This document shows, piece after piece, positions 1 through 10,159 of a stretch of DNA of 64,000 bases (positions within the stretch are counted from its first letter, which is position 1; each line of letters starts with the position of its first letter). Location: positions 818,670 through 882,669 of the forward strand of contig OX155962.1 in the NCBI GenBank assembly GCA_944548615.1. Reading direction: 5' to 3'. Source of the DNA: Micropterix aruncella (Eukaryota > Arthropoda > Insecta > Lepidoptera > Micropterigidae). Made by a program: the position numbers and the translations under genes. The notes beneath the pieces are model-generated. The model did no database searches. It was not told the origin of the DNA and saw only the letters and a list, made by a program, of their open reading frames with translations.

Positions 1-203
1 AGGAATCGCCTGAGCCCCGCTCTCAATTCGCCCTTCGGACTGGAGGTCAAACATCCCTAAGGACTCGGGGTCTGGTAATAATTTACATAACTATTACAGT
101 CCACTTCAAGTTACCGGACCCGCAGAAATAATCTGCTATAACCGCGTATCGGGTAAGACGCTCGCTATCAAAAAGCTTTGCATCCAGCCTGATATCGCGC
201 CCA
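1..203 (+). repeat. 5' LTR of BEL/Pao element (3' portion only)
   Basis: Positions 1-203 repeat 6940-7142 with one mismatch in 203 bases. The LTR ends in CA at 202-203, three bases before the primer binding site, as expected for the U5 end. The U3 and R parts lie outside the window. Confidence 0.95.
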
Positions 204-206
204 TAG

Positions 207-224
207 TGGTCCTTCGAGCCGGAT
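207..224 (+). other. Primer binding site complementary to tRNA-Tyr 3' end
   Basis: TGGTCCTTCGAGCCGGAT starts three bases after the LTR CA end. Its reverse complement ends in CCA and matches the acceptor and T-arm 3' strand known for animal tRNA-Tyr (ending TCGAAGGACCA). The match over 18 bases indicates minus-strand DNA synthesis primed by tRNA-Tyr. The tRNA assignment comes from recalled family knowledge. Confidence 0.85.
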
Positions 225-287
225 CGAAAAAAAATTAGATCGACCTGGTCGAAGACGAATTGAGAGTGCTAGAAAATTGTCAGTGAA

Positions 288-3200
288 ATGGAGTCGCCAA
301 ACGAGCTCGCGAGACCGTCGAGACCAGCTTCCAGAGCGTGGTCGGGAAGCTCGCAACGCAGCGAACGTCTTCTAGAGATAAGAACGGCGGCGGAAGAGCT
401 CAGGAAAATAACAAAAGAAAGAGCAAGAGTAGCCGCAAAACTGAAGAAAATGCAGTTGGAAGCTCAGACGCGACAGGTCGACGCCGAGGAGGAACTCGAG
501 CTACTGGATGCGGAGAGTCAACATGCCAGGAGACTGCTGGATGTTATTTCGGAAACGATCGGATCCGAAGACGGCGCCGGAAGCTGGACAAGAGAACAAC
601 TGAATAATGAGTTCGAGGATGCAGCTGGGCGGACATCTCAATGGGCGGCGTACCACACGCCGGCAGCAATGGGACCTGGAATGGAGATTCGCGGCGCGGC
701 GACGAGCAGCGAAGCGGATGCAGTCGGCGCTGCAAGCAACGCAGCGCGAGAGGCGCGCGGCGCGGCAACGAGCGGCGAAGCGGGTGCGGTCAGCGCCGGA
801 ATCGTCGTGGCGCGCGCGGAGCGCGCGGCGGGCGCAGCGCGCGCTGAAACGGTGCCGCTGGACGCGGCGGTACAGGCTGCCAAGGAGCTGGACAACTGCA
901 CAAGCGGCGGCGCTGTGAGCGGAGCGAGCGAGGAGATTGTAAATAAGGTATGTCAATTGGTTTCTATGGCTGCTTCTAAACCACACTACAATAAAGATTT
1001 ACCTGCTTTTACGGGGGAGCCGCTTCATTTTATGGCTTTCAAGGCGATTTTCAACCAATCTACTGAGGTGATGCGCTTAGACCAAGCGCAGAACCTTTTA
1101 AGACTGCAAACTGCGCTCAAAGGAAGAGCGAGGGAGGCTGTCGCGGGGTTACTTTTATGTCCCTCTAATGTACCAGGAATTATGAGAACGCTGGAAGCTT
1201 TATTCGGGAACCCTAACTTGGTTATTCAGCGGACGTTAGGAGAGATTAGAAAGATAAGGGAGTTATCAGACAGCTTAGAGACAGATGACCTGATGAGGTT
1301 TGCTTGTCAAATAAATAATTTCGTGGCCACTGTAAAAGCCGTGAAACGAGTTGAGCACCTTTTTAACCCTGACTTGTTGGCGTCCTTGGTTTCCAAATTA
1401 CCGAGAAACCTACTGACGCTGTGGTTGAATGATACAGGTAGGAATGAAAGTGAAGGGCCGGTTTTGGTATATTTCGCTTCCTGGCTAGAAAATTTAGCTA
1501 TCAGGGCACAAGATGCCGGAGTAGGTACGATCGAGCCCATCAAGCGCGGTCAGACAGGCAACCGCGAGAGGAGATTCAAGGAGAATAATACGAAAAACTT
1601 CGTTTTCAATACTCAAAATATGCCGGCGCAAAAGTGTCCCCGGTGCTCGGGAAACCATTTTCTAAATAAATGCGAAGAATTCCGCAAGTTATCTGTAGAT
1701 GGCCGATGGGAGGCTGTGAAGGAGCTGAAACGTTGTTTTAAATGTCTAGGGCCCAATCACGGACGTAGGAATTGCACCGCGTACAAAAAAATCCCGAGAT
1801 CAAAGTACCATTTTATGTTAACGAACGCCTCGACAGACGCACGGCAGGACGAGAACACCTCTCCGGTAAGCGATAGTGGCGCAATCGTGGCTAACATGGT
1901 GGGTGCGAATAGTGTTTTATTGCAAGTAATACCAGTCACCTTGTTCGGTTCTCAAGGTAAACAAAAGGTCGTGTTCGCGCTGTTGGATGCTGGGTCCACG
2001 GTAAGTCTGATAGACAGGCAAGTAGCGGAGGAAATAGGTATACGTGGGCCGAAACAGCCGCTGCAGGTATCGGGAATAGGGCGAATGAAGGAATCTAAAG
2101 ACGCAGAAGCGGTTTCATTTCGCATAAAGGGCGAGCTAGGCAGGAAGACGTTCGATATCCGGGCGTTTAGTGTACTGGAGTTAGAATTACCCGAGTTAAA
2201 AAGTATACCAGACGCGCGACTGATGCTCGCCAGCGCGGTGCGTCCGGTCGAGACTGCCGCGGTACGACCTCAGCTGCTTATAGGCGCGGATTATTGGCAA
2301 CTGATCGTGTCGCGTGGGCTAAAGACCGTGAATAATGAAATATCATTATCAAAAACTAAATTGGGCTGGGTTGCTCTTGGCCGAGCGGGAGTGGCAGAGT
2401 GGGCGAATGTCCATCATAGCTGCTGCCTAAGTGCGAATAGGGAGTATGTTCTGGAGGAGTTACTCGCAGAGAATATGCGTCTGGAAAACGATTGGCGGGA
2501 AAAAACGCGCGAGTTGCCTGACGACAAAAGGGCATTGAAACTATTGGAAGACACGACTTCTTTGGCCGACGGAATATGGTCAACAGGCCTTCTGTGGAAG
2601 GATGACGTGAGAAAGATGCCCGACAGCAAGGAGCTGGCTCTGGCGAGGCTAAGATCTGTCGAAAGACAGATGGATAGAGACAAAGTATTCGGTGACGAAT
2701 ATTGTAATCAGATCGACAGGTATTTAACTGAAAAATACGCGGTACCCGTCGATCCGCGTGACTTACTCGGCCGGCCGGGTGTATTTTATTTACCTCACAT
2801 GGGTGTGAGGCACCCTGCGAAGCCCGGGAAACTCCGTGTCGTGCACGACGCCGCGGCTGCGATATCTGGCGTATCACTCAACAGTCAGCTGTTAGCCGGA
2901 CCTGATTATTTTAAGTCAATTGTAGGCATCCTGTTTAGATTTCGTGAGAATGCGGTCGCTTTCACGGCCGACATACGGGATATGTACTTGAGGATCAAGG
3001 TAATTGAGACTGACAGTTATAGCCAATTATTCTTGTGGAGAGGTTACGAAAGGAACTCAGAACCGACCGTTATGCGCATGTCCTCATTAATTTTCGGCTC
3101 CAGGAGTTCCGCAGCCTCCGCCCAATACGTGAGAAATAGAAACGCAGCTCGATTCGAGAAACAGTATCCAGCATCGGTAAAAAGGATAGAGAATGATTTT

Positions 3201-5807
3201 TATATGGATGATATTTTAACAGGCGCGGAAACGGTAGCGGAAGCGGCGCAGGCCGTGAAGGAAATAAGCGAAATTAATAAGAGTGGTAACTTCACTTTGA
3301 CCGGGTGGGCGTCTAATGACCGAAGAGTGCTCGATAGCGTGCCCGTGAAAGAGCGCACTTTGACCCCGATTTCTTTAGAGAAAGGGGACCTTATAACGCA
3401 CCGGTTGCTGGGTTTAAATTGGATGCCAGAGAGCGACGAGCTCGGTTTCAACCTAAGTATGGTAAAGCTTGACGTGGCCCTGAAAACGGGACAGCGCGTA
3501 CCTACTAAGCGGGAAGCTTTACGGATGATAATGGGAGTCTGGGATCCACTGGGTGCGATCAGCCCAGTCATGGTTCGCGCTAAAATCGCGATGCAAAAGA
3601 TTTGGGCTTGCGGCACTGGGTGGGATGATCCAGTATTTAGCGAGATTTTCGTAGGATGGTGTAGATGGCTGAACGCTCTACGTCTCGCCAAAGATGTCCG
3701 AATTCCCAGGTACCACGGGACCGCGCGAGGCGATGAGGTGAGACAGTTGCATGTATTCTGTGACGCGTCCGAAGAAGCGATGTGCGCTGTCGCTTACATG
3801 AGGATAGCAGGAGGAAGTAGTAAGCCCGCGGTATCTTTTATAGCCGGCAAAACTAGGATCGCGCCACTGAAAAATAAACTGTCCGTGCCAAGATTAGAGC
3901 TAACGGCGGCACTGTTAGGCGCGGAATTAGCTGCTAAAATCGAGAAAGAGTACAGCTTGCCGTTTCACAAACGATATTTGTGGACGGACTCAACCAATGT
4001 GCTATGGTGGATTCGTTCCACCAGTGCCAATCATCTTCAATTCGTAGCAAATAGGTTAGGAGTGATAGATGAGCTTAGTTCGCGCGAAGAATGGCATTGG
4101 GTAGAGGGCCGCGCTAACGCGGCGGACGACGGAACGCGAGCATCGACCGTGATTGATTTATCAAGCGACGGGCGGTGGTTCGCGGGGCCGCGATTCCTGC
4201 GAGAGAATGAAGATACTTGGCCTGAAGTCGTACCGAGCCAACCGAGCGCCTCTGAGAGAGCCGCGCTTGAATTTAAGCAAGCGACGGTGCTCGCCCTCAG
4301 CCCGATAGAGGACAGTATCATAAATATAGATCGATTTTCACAGCATAGACGGATGGTACGCGCCATGGGGTACGTCCTAAAGTTCGTGGCGCTCTGTAGG
4401 AGGGAATCTCGCGAAAACGTGTTAACTGTAAGAGATATCGCCGCGGCGGAATCGTGGCTGATAAGGGAAGCGCAACAGCGAAGCTTCCATAATGAAATAA
4501 ATTCAATTCGTTCAGGCAAGAGTTTAGGTAAGGGAAGTCTGCTTGCTGGGTTCAATGCTTATATAGACGAACTCGGGGTAATCAGACTAGGAGGCAGAAT
4601 TGATAGGGCTGAAGACGTGTCATTTGAAACTAAGAACCCGATAATATTGTATGGAAAGGAGCGATATGCGCTGCTGCTCATAAAGCGCGCGCATGAGGAA
4701 GCTGCACATAGCGGTATCGAATCGACCCTGGCAATATTACGGGAGAGTTATTGGCTAATTGGGGGGCGGCCCGCAGTCAAAAGGGTAATCTACGAGTGCA
4801 TGTTCTGTAAATTACGCCGCGCGATGCCCGTGAAAGCTCTGATGGGTCAATTACCAGCCGAGCGTTTGCAACGAAATGTGCGGCCTTTTACGGCCGTCGG
4901 CGTCGACGCCTTTGGTCCCCTGAGAGTAACAGTGCGTAGATCTGTCGAGAAGAGATACGGGTTGTTATTCACGTGCCTCAGTACTCGGGCTACGCATATC
5001 GAATTAGCTGGCGATCTGTCAACCGGCGCTGCGATAATGGCTATCCGACGATTTATAGCGAGGAGAGGTAAGCCTCGACTTATTATAAGTGACAACGGAG
5101 GAAATTTTCGGGCGGCGAACAGCGAATTAAGGCGTGCTGTGACTGCGATCGATAACGACACTATCCGGGAGCGCCTGAGCAATGAACTAATTGAGTGGAG
5201 GTTTTCGCCGCCATTAGCACCTCATCATGGAGGGGTGTTTGAATCGCTCATTAAGACCGCGAAAAGGGCGCTATTTGCTGTGATGAAGGAACAGGCCCCT
5301 ACCGAAGAAACTTTAAGAACTTTGCTAGCCGAAGTGGAGGCGATTCTGAATTTAAGGCCGTTGACCCATATCTCCGTAGATAGTAGCGATCAGGAACCTT
5401 TGACACCTAGCCATTTTCTACTCGGCCGTGCAGACCGCAGTACTGCAATGGGGGAGTTTCTCCACAGGGATCTATGTAGTAGAAAGCACTGGGTACGGGC
5501 ACAAGCTTTGGCCGACTCGTACTGGCGACGATGGACGCGCGAAGTCCTGCCTCTTCTGGCGAAGAGGCCAAAGTGGACTGAAAATGAAACTCCTCTGGAA
5601 GTCGGCGAATTAGTCTTGATGATAGATCCGGCTTTAGAACGGGGAAGATGGACGCGCGCGGTTATCACAAAAACGTACCCAGACAAAAACGGTGATGTGC
5701 GAATTGTCGATATTTTAACAGAAGGGAAATTTTATCGACGAGCAATATCGAAACTAGTTAGGCTTGGGCTGAAATCAGCTGTGCCGCCTACGGCCGGGCA
5801 AATGTAA
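288..5807 (+). CDS. gag-pol: BEL/Pao Gag-Pol polyprotein (1839 aa, intact)
   Basis: A single uninterrupted frame carries all retrotransposition functions. Residues about 28-95 are charged and heptad-like (predicted coiled coil), followed by an Ala/Gly-rich stretch (about 130-205) with a repeated RGAATS motif. Residues about 233-380 resemble the DUF1759 Gag domain. Two CCHC zinc knuckles follow (C450-C453-H457-C462 and C483-C486-H491-C496). The retropepsin active site is LLDAGST with D567, where DTG or DSG is usual. RT shows D895 (TADIRDMY) and YMDD at 972-975. RNase H has D1159 (FCDASEE) plus the LELTAAL and WTDSTN motifs. Integrase has an HHCC-like region, then D1540, D1602 and E1652, and a DUF5641-like tail. 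The start at 288 is the first ATG after the primer binding site and gives the full Gag. No stop or frameshift is seen, so it may be autonomous. Confidence 0.95.
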   Translation: MESPNELARPSRPASRAWSGSSQRSERLLEIRTAAEELRKITKERARVAAKLKKMQLEAQTRQVDAEEELELLDAESQHARRLLDVISETIGSEDGAGSWTREQLNNEFEDAAGRTSQWAAYHTPAAMGPGMEIRGAATSSEADAVGAASNAAREARGAATSGEAGAVSAGIVVARAERAAGAARAETVPLDAAVQAAKELDNCTSGGAVSGASEEIVNKVCQLVSMAASKPHYNKDLPAFTGEPLHFMAFKAIFNQSTEVMRLDQAQNLLRLQTALKGRAREAVAGLLLCPSNVPGIMRTLEALFGNPNLVIQRTLGEIRKIRELSDSLETDDLMRFACQINNFVATVKAVKRVEHLFNPDLLASLVSKLPRNLLTLWLNDTGRNESEGPVLVYFASWLENLAIRAQDAGVGTIEPIKRGQTGNRERRFKENNTKNFVFNTQNMPAQKCPRCSGNHFLNKCEEFRKLSVDGRWEAVKELKRCFKCLGPNHGRRNCTAYKKIPRSKYHFMLTNASTDARQDENTSPVSDSGAIVANMVGANSVLLQVIPVTLFGSQGKQKVVFALLDAGSTVSLIDRQVAEEIGIRGPKQPLQVSGIGRMKESKDAEAVSFRIKGELGRKTFDIRAFSVLELELPELKSIPDARLMLASAVRPVETAAVRPQLLIGADYWQLIVSRGLKTVNNEISLSKTKLGWVALGRAGVAEWANVHHSCCLSANREYVLEELLAENMRLENDWREKTRELPDDKRALKLLEDTTSLADGIWSTGLLWKDDVRKMPDSKELALARLRSVERQMDRDKVFGDEYCNQIDRYLTEKYAVPVDPRDLLGRPGVFYLPHMGVRHPAKPGKLRVVHDAAAAISGVSLNSQLLAGPDYFKSIVGILFRFRENAVAFTADIRDMYLRIKVIETDSYSQLFLWRGYERNSEPTVMRMSSLIFGSRSSAASAQYVRNRNAARFEKQYPASVKRIENDFYMDDILTGAETVAEAAQAVKEISEINKSGNFTLTGWASNDRRVLDSVPVKERTLTPISLEKGDLITHRLLGLNWMPESDELGFNLSMVKLDVALKTGQRVPTKREALRMIMGVWDPLGAISPVMVRAKIAMQKIWACGTGWDDPVFSEIFVGWCRWLNALRLAKDVRIPRYHGTARGDEVRQLHVFCDASEEAMCAVAYMRIAGGSSKPAVSFIAGKTRIAPLKNKLSVPRLELTAALLGAELAAKIEKEYSLPFHKRYLWTDSTNVLWWIRSTSANHLQFVANRLGVIDELSSREEWHWVEGRANAADDGTRASTVIDLSSDGRWFAGPRFLRENEDTWPEVVPSQPSASERAALEFKQATVLALSPIEDSIINIDRFSQHRRMVRAMGYVLKFVALCRRESRENVLTVRDIAAAESWLIREAQQRSFHNEINSIRSGKSLGKGSLLAGFNAYIDELGVIRLGGRIDRAEDVSFETKNPIILYGKERYALLLIKRAHEEAAHSGIESTLAILRESYWLIGGRPAVKRVIYECMFCKLRRAMPVKALMGQLPAERLQRNVRPFTAVGVDAFGPLRVTVRRSVEKRYGLLFTCLSTRATHIELAGDLSTGAAIMAIRRFIARRGKPRLIISDNGGNFRAANSELRRAVTAIDNDTIRERLSNELIEWRFSPPLAPHHGGVFESLIKTAKRALFAVMKEQAPTEETLRTLLAEVEAILNLRPLTHISVDSSDQEPLTPSHFLLGRADRSTAMGEFLHRDLCSRKHWVRAQALADSYWRRWTREVLPLLAKRPKWTENETPLEVGELVLMIDPALERGRWTRAVITKTYPDKNGDVRIVDILTEGKFYRRAISKLVRLGLKSAVPPTAGQM

Positions 5808-5863
5808 ATAAGAATGCTAGCTCACTACAGCAACTAGATTCTATCTTAGAATAATGATAGATT

Positions 5864-5871
5864 AGGGGCGG
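5864..5871 (+). other. Candidate polypurine tract of BEL element
   Basis: AGGGGCGG lies 56 bases after the stop codon and just before a TG that could begin the 3' LTR at 5874. A second, purer tract (GGGGGAGGA, 6003-6011) directly precedes another TG at 6012. Only the full 5' LTR, outside this window, can decide between them. Confidence 0.45.
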
Positions 5872-5873
5872 TA

Positions 5874-7142
5874 TGGGAATTCAGTTAGATTCCTGCCCGC
5901 TTGCGAGCAGCTGAGCGGAAGAATCCAGTTAGAATAAGAATGTTTTTTTGTCTTTTTACGGGAATGATAATTTGAATAAAAAATGAAACGGACGTTTCAT
6001 TTGGGGGAGGATGGACGAAATTATCGGCTGAAAGGGGAGTATTTTAAAAATAGAACGTTGTAGAGGCTGAATGAGCTTCGTAGAAGGATATTCAGACGTC
6101 GTATGTCAGCTAGAGTCAATAGGAGTTAATTTCAATAGACTAGGAAATAGGTCATAAATTTCGACGACTTATTTGACACGAAGTCCTGGCTTTGTCGACG
6201 GAGACAAAGGACGACCCTTTCCCGAAACGATTCATCACTGTTATTTATCGCCATAGTTGAAGCGGCTTGCCTATCGTGTGTGGGCCCTTAATGAAACAAT
6301 TGACACCCCTTATTTTGCATATATAGATAATTAGTTAGATGTTAAGTTAGCGCCTAAAATCTATCATTGTAATTGTAACAAGTATACCGTCGCGGTCCGT
6401 CGTTAAACACCTTTAGGTATATCGGATTTCACGCGCTCTTGCATTGTATCGCTCGGCGGAAGGTCGAAAAGAGAAAGACTGTGCGGGACGTAGCACGGCA
6501 TCTCCCTCTCTCTGTGAAGGGGAGGATTTCGCGCCGGTGGTATACGCTGACTGGTCGGTGAGCGAGAGGTATCCGCGCAGCGACCAATCAGATAAGCTGC
6601 GCAAGCGTCGCGACGTCTGGCTCATGGGGGATGATAGATCGTCGCGGCAGTTGTTTACGAGAAATCGGCTTCAGTGGACGCGATTGCGCGCTTAACCGGT
6701 TTCCTGAATTTTCACAATCTCCAGCTTTACGTTAGCTGCGACACGCGCGTTTAAACGTTCAAATTATAACGGAGCGTTCGCGCGGTAAACCTAAGATAGC
6801 CATAGTGATTTACCTTTTTATAATTAATAATAAGTGCTTTAAAGTTCAATAAATTATTGCGTGCGAAAACAAAGTGACTCATTTCAAGTGCCCGTTTAAG
6901 CTCCTCTGTGGAGGTATCGGCGCACGTCTGCGAGCTTCGAGGAATCGCCTGAGCCCCGCTCTCAATTCGCCCTTCGGACTGGAGGTCAAACATCCCTAAG
7001 GACTCGGGGTCTGGTAATAATTTACATAACTATTACAGTCCACTTCAAGTTACCGGACCCGCAGAAATAATCTGCTATAACCGCGTATCGGGTAAGACGC
7101 TCGCTATCAAAAAGCTTTGCGTCCAGCCTGATATCGCGCCCA
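5874..7142 (+). repeat. 3' LTR of BEL/Pao element
   Basis: The right end (CA at 7141-7142) is fixed by the match to 1-203. The left end is less certain: TG at 5874 gives 1269 bp, TG at 6012 gives 1131 bp. A TATATAG at 6320-6326 is a possible core promoter and AATAAA at 6848-6853 a possible poly(A) signal, so R should lie between them. The sequence is unlike the AT-rich flank and holds no believable reading frame. Confidence 0.8.
6848..6853 (+). terminator. Candidate poly(A) signal in BEL 3' LTR
   Basis: AATAAA lies about 290 bases before the LTR end, in a position suited to end transcripts in R. It is a single hexamer, so this is suggestive only. Confidence 0.4.
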
Positions 7143-7424
7143 ATCTCTAGTTATTCGGCGTTTAGTACCACCGAGTATTCTATTATCAGCACAGACATAG
7201 CCTAGTTGCCAGAATTATTCATCAAGAAATCGCCTTCAGATGTGATTACCTTGACGCCATAGTGCCGGAAGTTGTATTCGAAAACAACGGCTTTGACTCC
7301 ACTGGATCGGCCAATAATAGTCGACAAAACAATTGTGGTAATTGAGCCCGAAGATATAAATGCGCGGTCGATATTAGTTGATAATAAATTAAAAGTAAAT
7401 TTATTTTAAATTTAAGTAGAAATA

Positions 7425-7860
7425 TTTCGGATCTATCTTCAGACCCTTGCCATCATGTGTAATAGAAAGTACTCAAGACAACAAAGTAAACGAGTCCAAA
7501 CTCAACTATCTTAGCATTTTCCATCAGGGAGTTTCAGCGGCATATTTCCGGTTCCATCTTCAGAAACTCGTCATCGTGTGTAATGGAAAGTACTTACGAT
7601 AATAAAACACGCTAGCCCAAATTCGACTGTCCTACCATTTGCCATCAGGGAGTTTCAGTCCTCACATCCCGGCTACATCAGCAAAGCAGCTCGATGGTAC
7701 CATAATATTGCATTGTCACCGAACTCACATACGTATGCCGAATTTCAGCTCGATCGGATACCAGGAAGTGGTTGAAAAATGGTTTGGAAATTTTGAAACG
7801 GACAACTTACATTGCACGGACATGTTCGTAACATTGCAAGTTGAATAAAAGCTTGTAAAA
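7425..7860 (+). repeat. Dispersed repeat with internal ~115-bp tandem duplication
   Basis: Two successive units (about 7425-7535 and 7545-7660) share the same order of motifs, each with ATCTTCAGA, GTGTAATRGAAAGTACT and ending CCATCAGGGAGTTTCAG. The rest, from GCTCGATGGTACC to AAGCTTGTAA, is repeated at 28455-28632, where only one unit is present. It behaves like a short retroelement end; the family is not recognised. 7143-7424 holds nothing else I can name. Confidence 0.7.
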
Positions 7861-7863
7861 ATT

Positions 7864-8091
7864 ATGAAGTATGACGAATTAGCCCACATGGTTGCTGACA
7901 TATGGGGAACCCGGGTCGTTTCTATAATACCAATAATCTTATCTACGAAGGGCGCTGTAGCCAAGAACCTTAAAAAACATCTCCAGGAGGTGTCGTTTCA
8001 CACGGGGCTCAAACAGGTAATGCAGAAGGCGGCATCTAACTTTTTACACCAAAACAACTGCTGTACTTCTAGCATACAGGTATACAACTAG
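7864..8091 (+). pseudogene. C-terminal fragment of non-LTR retrotransposon ORF
   Basis: A 75-aa frame begins KYDELAHMVADIW and continues with VVSIIPIILSTKGAVAKNL. This resembles the end of RT proteins of non-LTR elements that carry a C-terminal restriction-like endonuclease (R2/R4/Dong type), where a KYxxLAxE...IW segment is followed by a conserved IPxxxSxxGxxPxxL segment. No RT core is present, so it is 5'-truncated. It is immediately followed by the GC-rich tail repeat 8095-8790, suggesting that repeat is this LINE family's 3' UTR. The exact clade is uncertain. Confidence 0.55.
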
Positions 8092-8094
8092 AGC

Positions 8095-8790
8095 TGTTAA
8101 CTACAACGGGCAAACCCGTCACCTCAGGAAGTTTTAACGATATTAGATCGTTCTGTCTCCCGTGAGGTGAGCGCAGAAGACTTGGGACGAAAAACAATTC
8201 ACAGCCTATTTAGTTACGCCACCCGCCCGTCAGAGGCCAACGCTTTACGGCAAGGCATCGGGAAAGCTAAACAGCGGGCAGCCTCGCCCCCTGACTACCA
8301 GCTTGGAAGGATATCTTCGTCTGAAATTAACCTTCAGGATACCTATTGCCTCCTGACTTGTTAAAGGATCGAGGTCGCTTGCGCGGTCCTCTATCTTATG
8401 AAGCGGTGATACGGTGTACACCGAATCTATCGCGGACCACGGCATTCTTTGCCCGGCTTATTCACCCGGGTTTAGGTGGCCGAATGGTCGTCTCAAGAGC
8501 AGTTGCCATAAGGTTAATAACTACCCCCGCTCAATAAGAAACATTACTGTTCCCAGACCCCCCCGCTGTTAGTCGGAGTGTACAATTGATTGGCTGACGC
8601 CGCACGGTACGCAAACCGTCCAGGAGAGCCCGAAGGTTGACTGCTAGGGGAAACTGGCCCGCAGGCCAGCGTAATACCCTGGCTCTCCCTTCTGCGTGAA
8701 GGCCGCCGAATGGGTGTTGACCCGTACGTTTGACCGACCCTATACAACTGGGTCTTAGTGGCCAAACTGCAACAGGTCCCATTAGCTCCC
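8095..8790 (+). repeat. GC-rich LINE tail repeat, copy 1
   Basis: A GC-rich ~700-bp unit starts at GTTAACTACAACGGGCAAAC and ends at CCATTAGCTCCC. Near-complete copies lie at 22189-22847 (plus), 61616-62212 (minus) and 10687-11190 (minus), with a split copy at 57070-57796 (minus) and a scrap at 16380-16450. It contains a run with an inverted ACGGG...CCCGT and an ATTAGATCGTTCT motif. It directly follows a LINE C-terminal frame here, so it is best read as a LINE 3' UTR that spreads as 5'-truncated copies. Frames within it are not conserved between copies. Confidence 0.75.
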
Positions 8791-8853
8791 TAAACATAGA
8801 GGTATACAATAAAGATCTATCTATCTAACTATCTACCAGTGTTTTATTATAGA

Positions 8854-9572
8854 CTAGCTGACCCGTGCCCACTTCGTTGGGCGGTAAAACTTTTTACATG
8901 TGATGAAATTATGAGTGTGGTTTGGTTAGTACTACGTGCTATAATTTATTTCCTGACTGCCAAAGGAAGGGTTATATTTTTACAGCATATGTATGTATGT
9001 ATTTGCATGCCAATTTGACTATATTACCGTTATTTGTAAGTGTCTCCTTGTGAGTGTCTTATTTGTGAGTGTCGTATCTCTTTAACCATTTATGCAGTAA
9101 AAATGAAAAGTCTTTTTTTTTAAACACTTGAGACGATAAATTTACTTATTTTGATAATAATTCATAATTGTTGATATTATGACCAATAAACATGGCCTAA
9201 GAATTTAAATTATTTCTTTAATATAAAATACTACTTTTTGTTACTTAAATATTAAAGTTAGACATATGCTGTAGCTGACTTTTTTGTAGGCATTATCAAG
9301 CTCTACAACTTTTATCTAGAACTTAATCATATATCTCTCATCGTTAAGGCAGCGTTAGTTAGAAACGTTTTCGTTCGACCGTTTTTTCCAACTTACTGTG
9401 GAAATCCGACTACTACGAAAAAGTATTTTCATATTTTGGATTAATATATAGCCTATGATACTCACAAATAACGTGGCTTTCTATTGTTAAAAGAATTTTC
9501 AAAATCGGTTCAGTAGATCCAGAGATTACTTCCTACACCGTCACAAACTTTACCTCTATCATCCTCTATATA
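8854..9572 (-). mobile_element. Non-autonomous Helitron, family H-A copy 1
   Basis: Read on the minus strand, the element ends GGGTCAGCTAG next to T, preceded by the small hairpin CCCAACGAAGTGGG. Helitrons end in CTRR with a nearby hairpin, start with TC, and insert between A and T. The 5' end (near 9572) is degraded in this copy. Five further copies occur (15391, 32403, 45077, 47897, 62838). It has no coding capacity. Confidence 0.85.
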
Positions 9573-10140
9573 TCTGTCTTCTTAACCTAACCAGTTGCCT
9601 TTATAATTTCCATTAATAATTTCCGCTCAGAACTCATTAGACTGATTGTTATTTTAAAATTTAAGTCAGATCACTCAGCTTCCTACCAAATCTATTGTGG
9701 GCCTTCCGTCACGTGGTAGCTGGTATCTAATAGGGAACAAACGCACTTTTAAGGATGAGGAAACGGGAAATCTATCGACACAATCGTCCGCATCCAAATC
9801 TTAGCTACATCCGCCGTCAGGGCCGTGCTTGGCTTCCGCGTTTCTCCATGACTGACGGTTATTTATAAAATGTGTCAATAGTACTTGGTAGCGCCGACAT
9901 CGCATGTAATATCCGACTGAAGCTATCCTAAATAACAGGCACAGTTTAGCTTTCCTGTCGGCGAGTTTGAAATTTCTAAAAGTTGCTCGTGGCGCGAGTC
10001 GCAGATTGAAATGTTGGTAGAAATCTCGTGGTCCATCGGTGTCGGCGAAAATTGCCAAAATATAAAACATTTGAATATACAGTAGGTACCGATCAAAAAT
10101 ATTTGGGCACCCACTTTTTGTTGTACTGATGATATAAAAT
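9573..10140. other. Unassigned intergenic sequence
   Basis: I see no conserved frame, repeat or RNA gene here. The moderately GC-rich stretch 9780-10050 has short minus-strand frames with no recognisable domain. Confidence 0.4.
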
Positions 10141-10159
10141 TTGAAATCGGAGACTATCG

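Larger units (their letters stand above)
1..7142 (+). mobile_element. BEL/Pao LTR retrotransposon, nearly complete
   Basis: An LTR retrotransposon in plus orientation: truncated 5' LTR (1-203), a tRNA-Tyr-type primer binding site (207-224), one long Gag-Pol frame (288-5807), a polypurine tract and a 3' LTR ending at 7142. The left edge of the window cuts the 5' LTR, so the upstream target duplication cannot be seen. The visible 5' LTR matches 6940-7142 with a single difference (a at 182, g at 7121), which indicates a young insertion. No envelope-like frame follows the pol frame. The domain order Gag, protease, RT, RNase H, integrase with the C-terminal extension of BEL integrases places it in BEL/Pao rather than Gypsy or Copia. 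Confidence 0.95.

Noticed and set aside
501..986. 161-aa minus-strand frame
   Set aside because: Antisense shadow of the GC-rich Gag repeat of the BEL element; no homology recognised.
5808..6940. Search for an env-like third frame in the BEL element
   Set aside because: Only short frames in LTR sequence, with no signal peptide or membrane segments of credible length.
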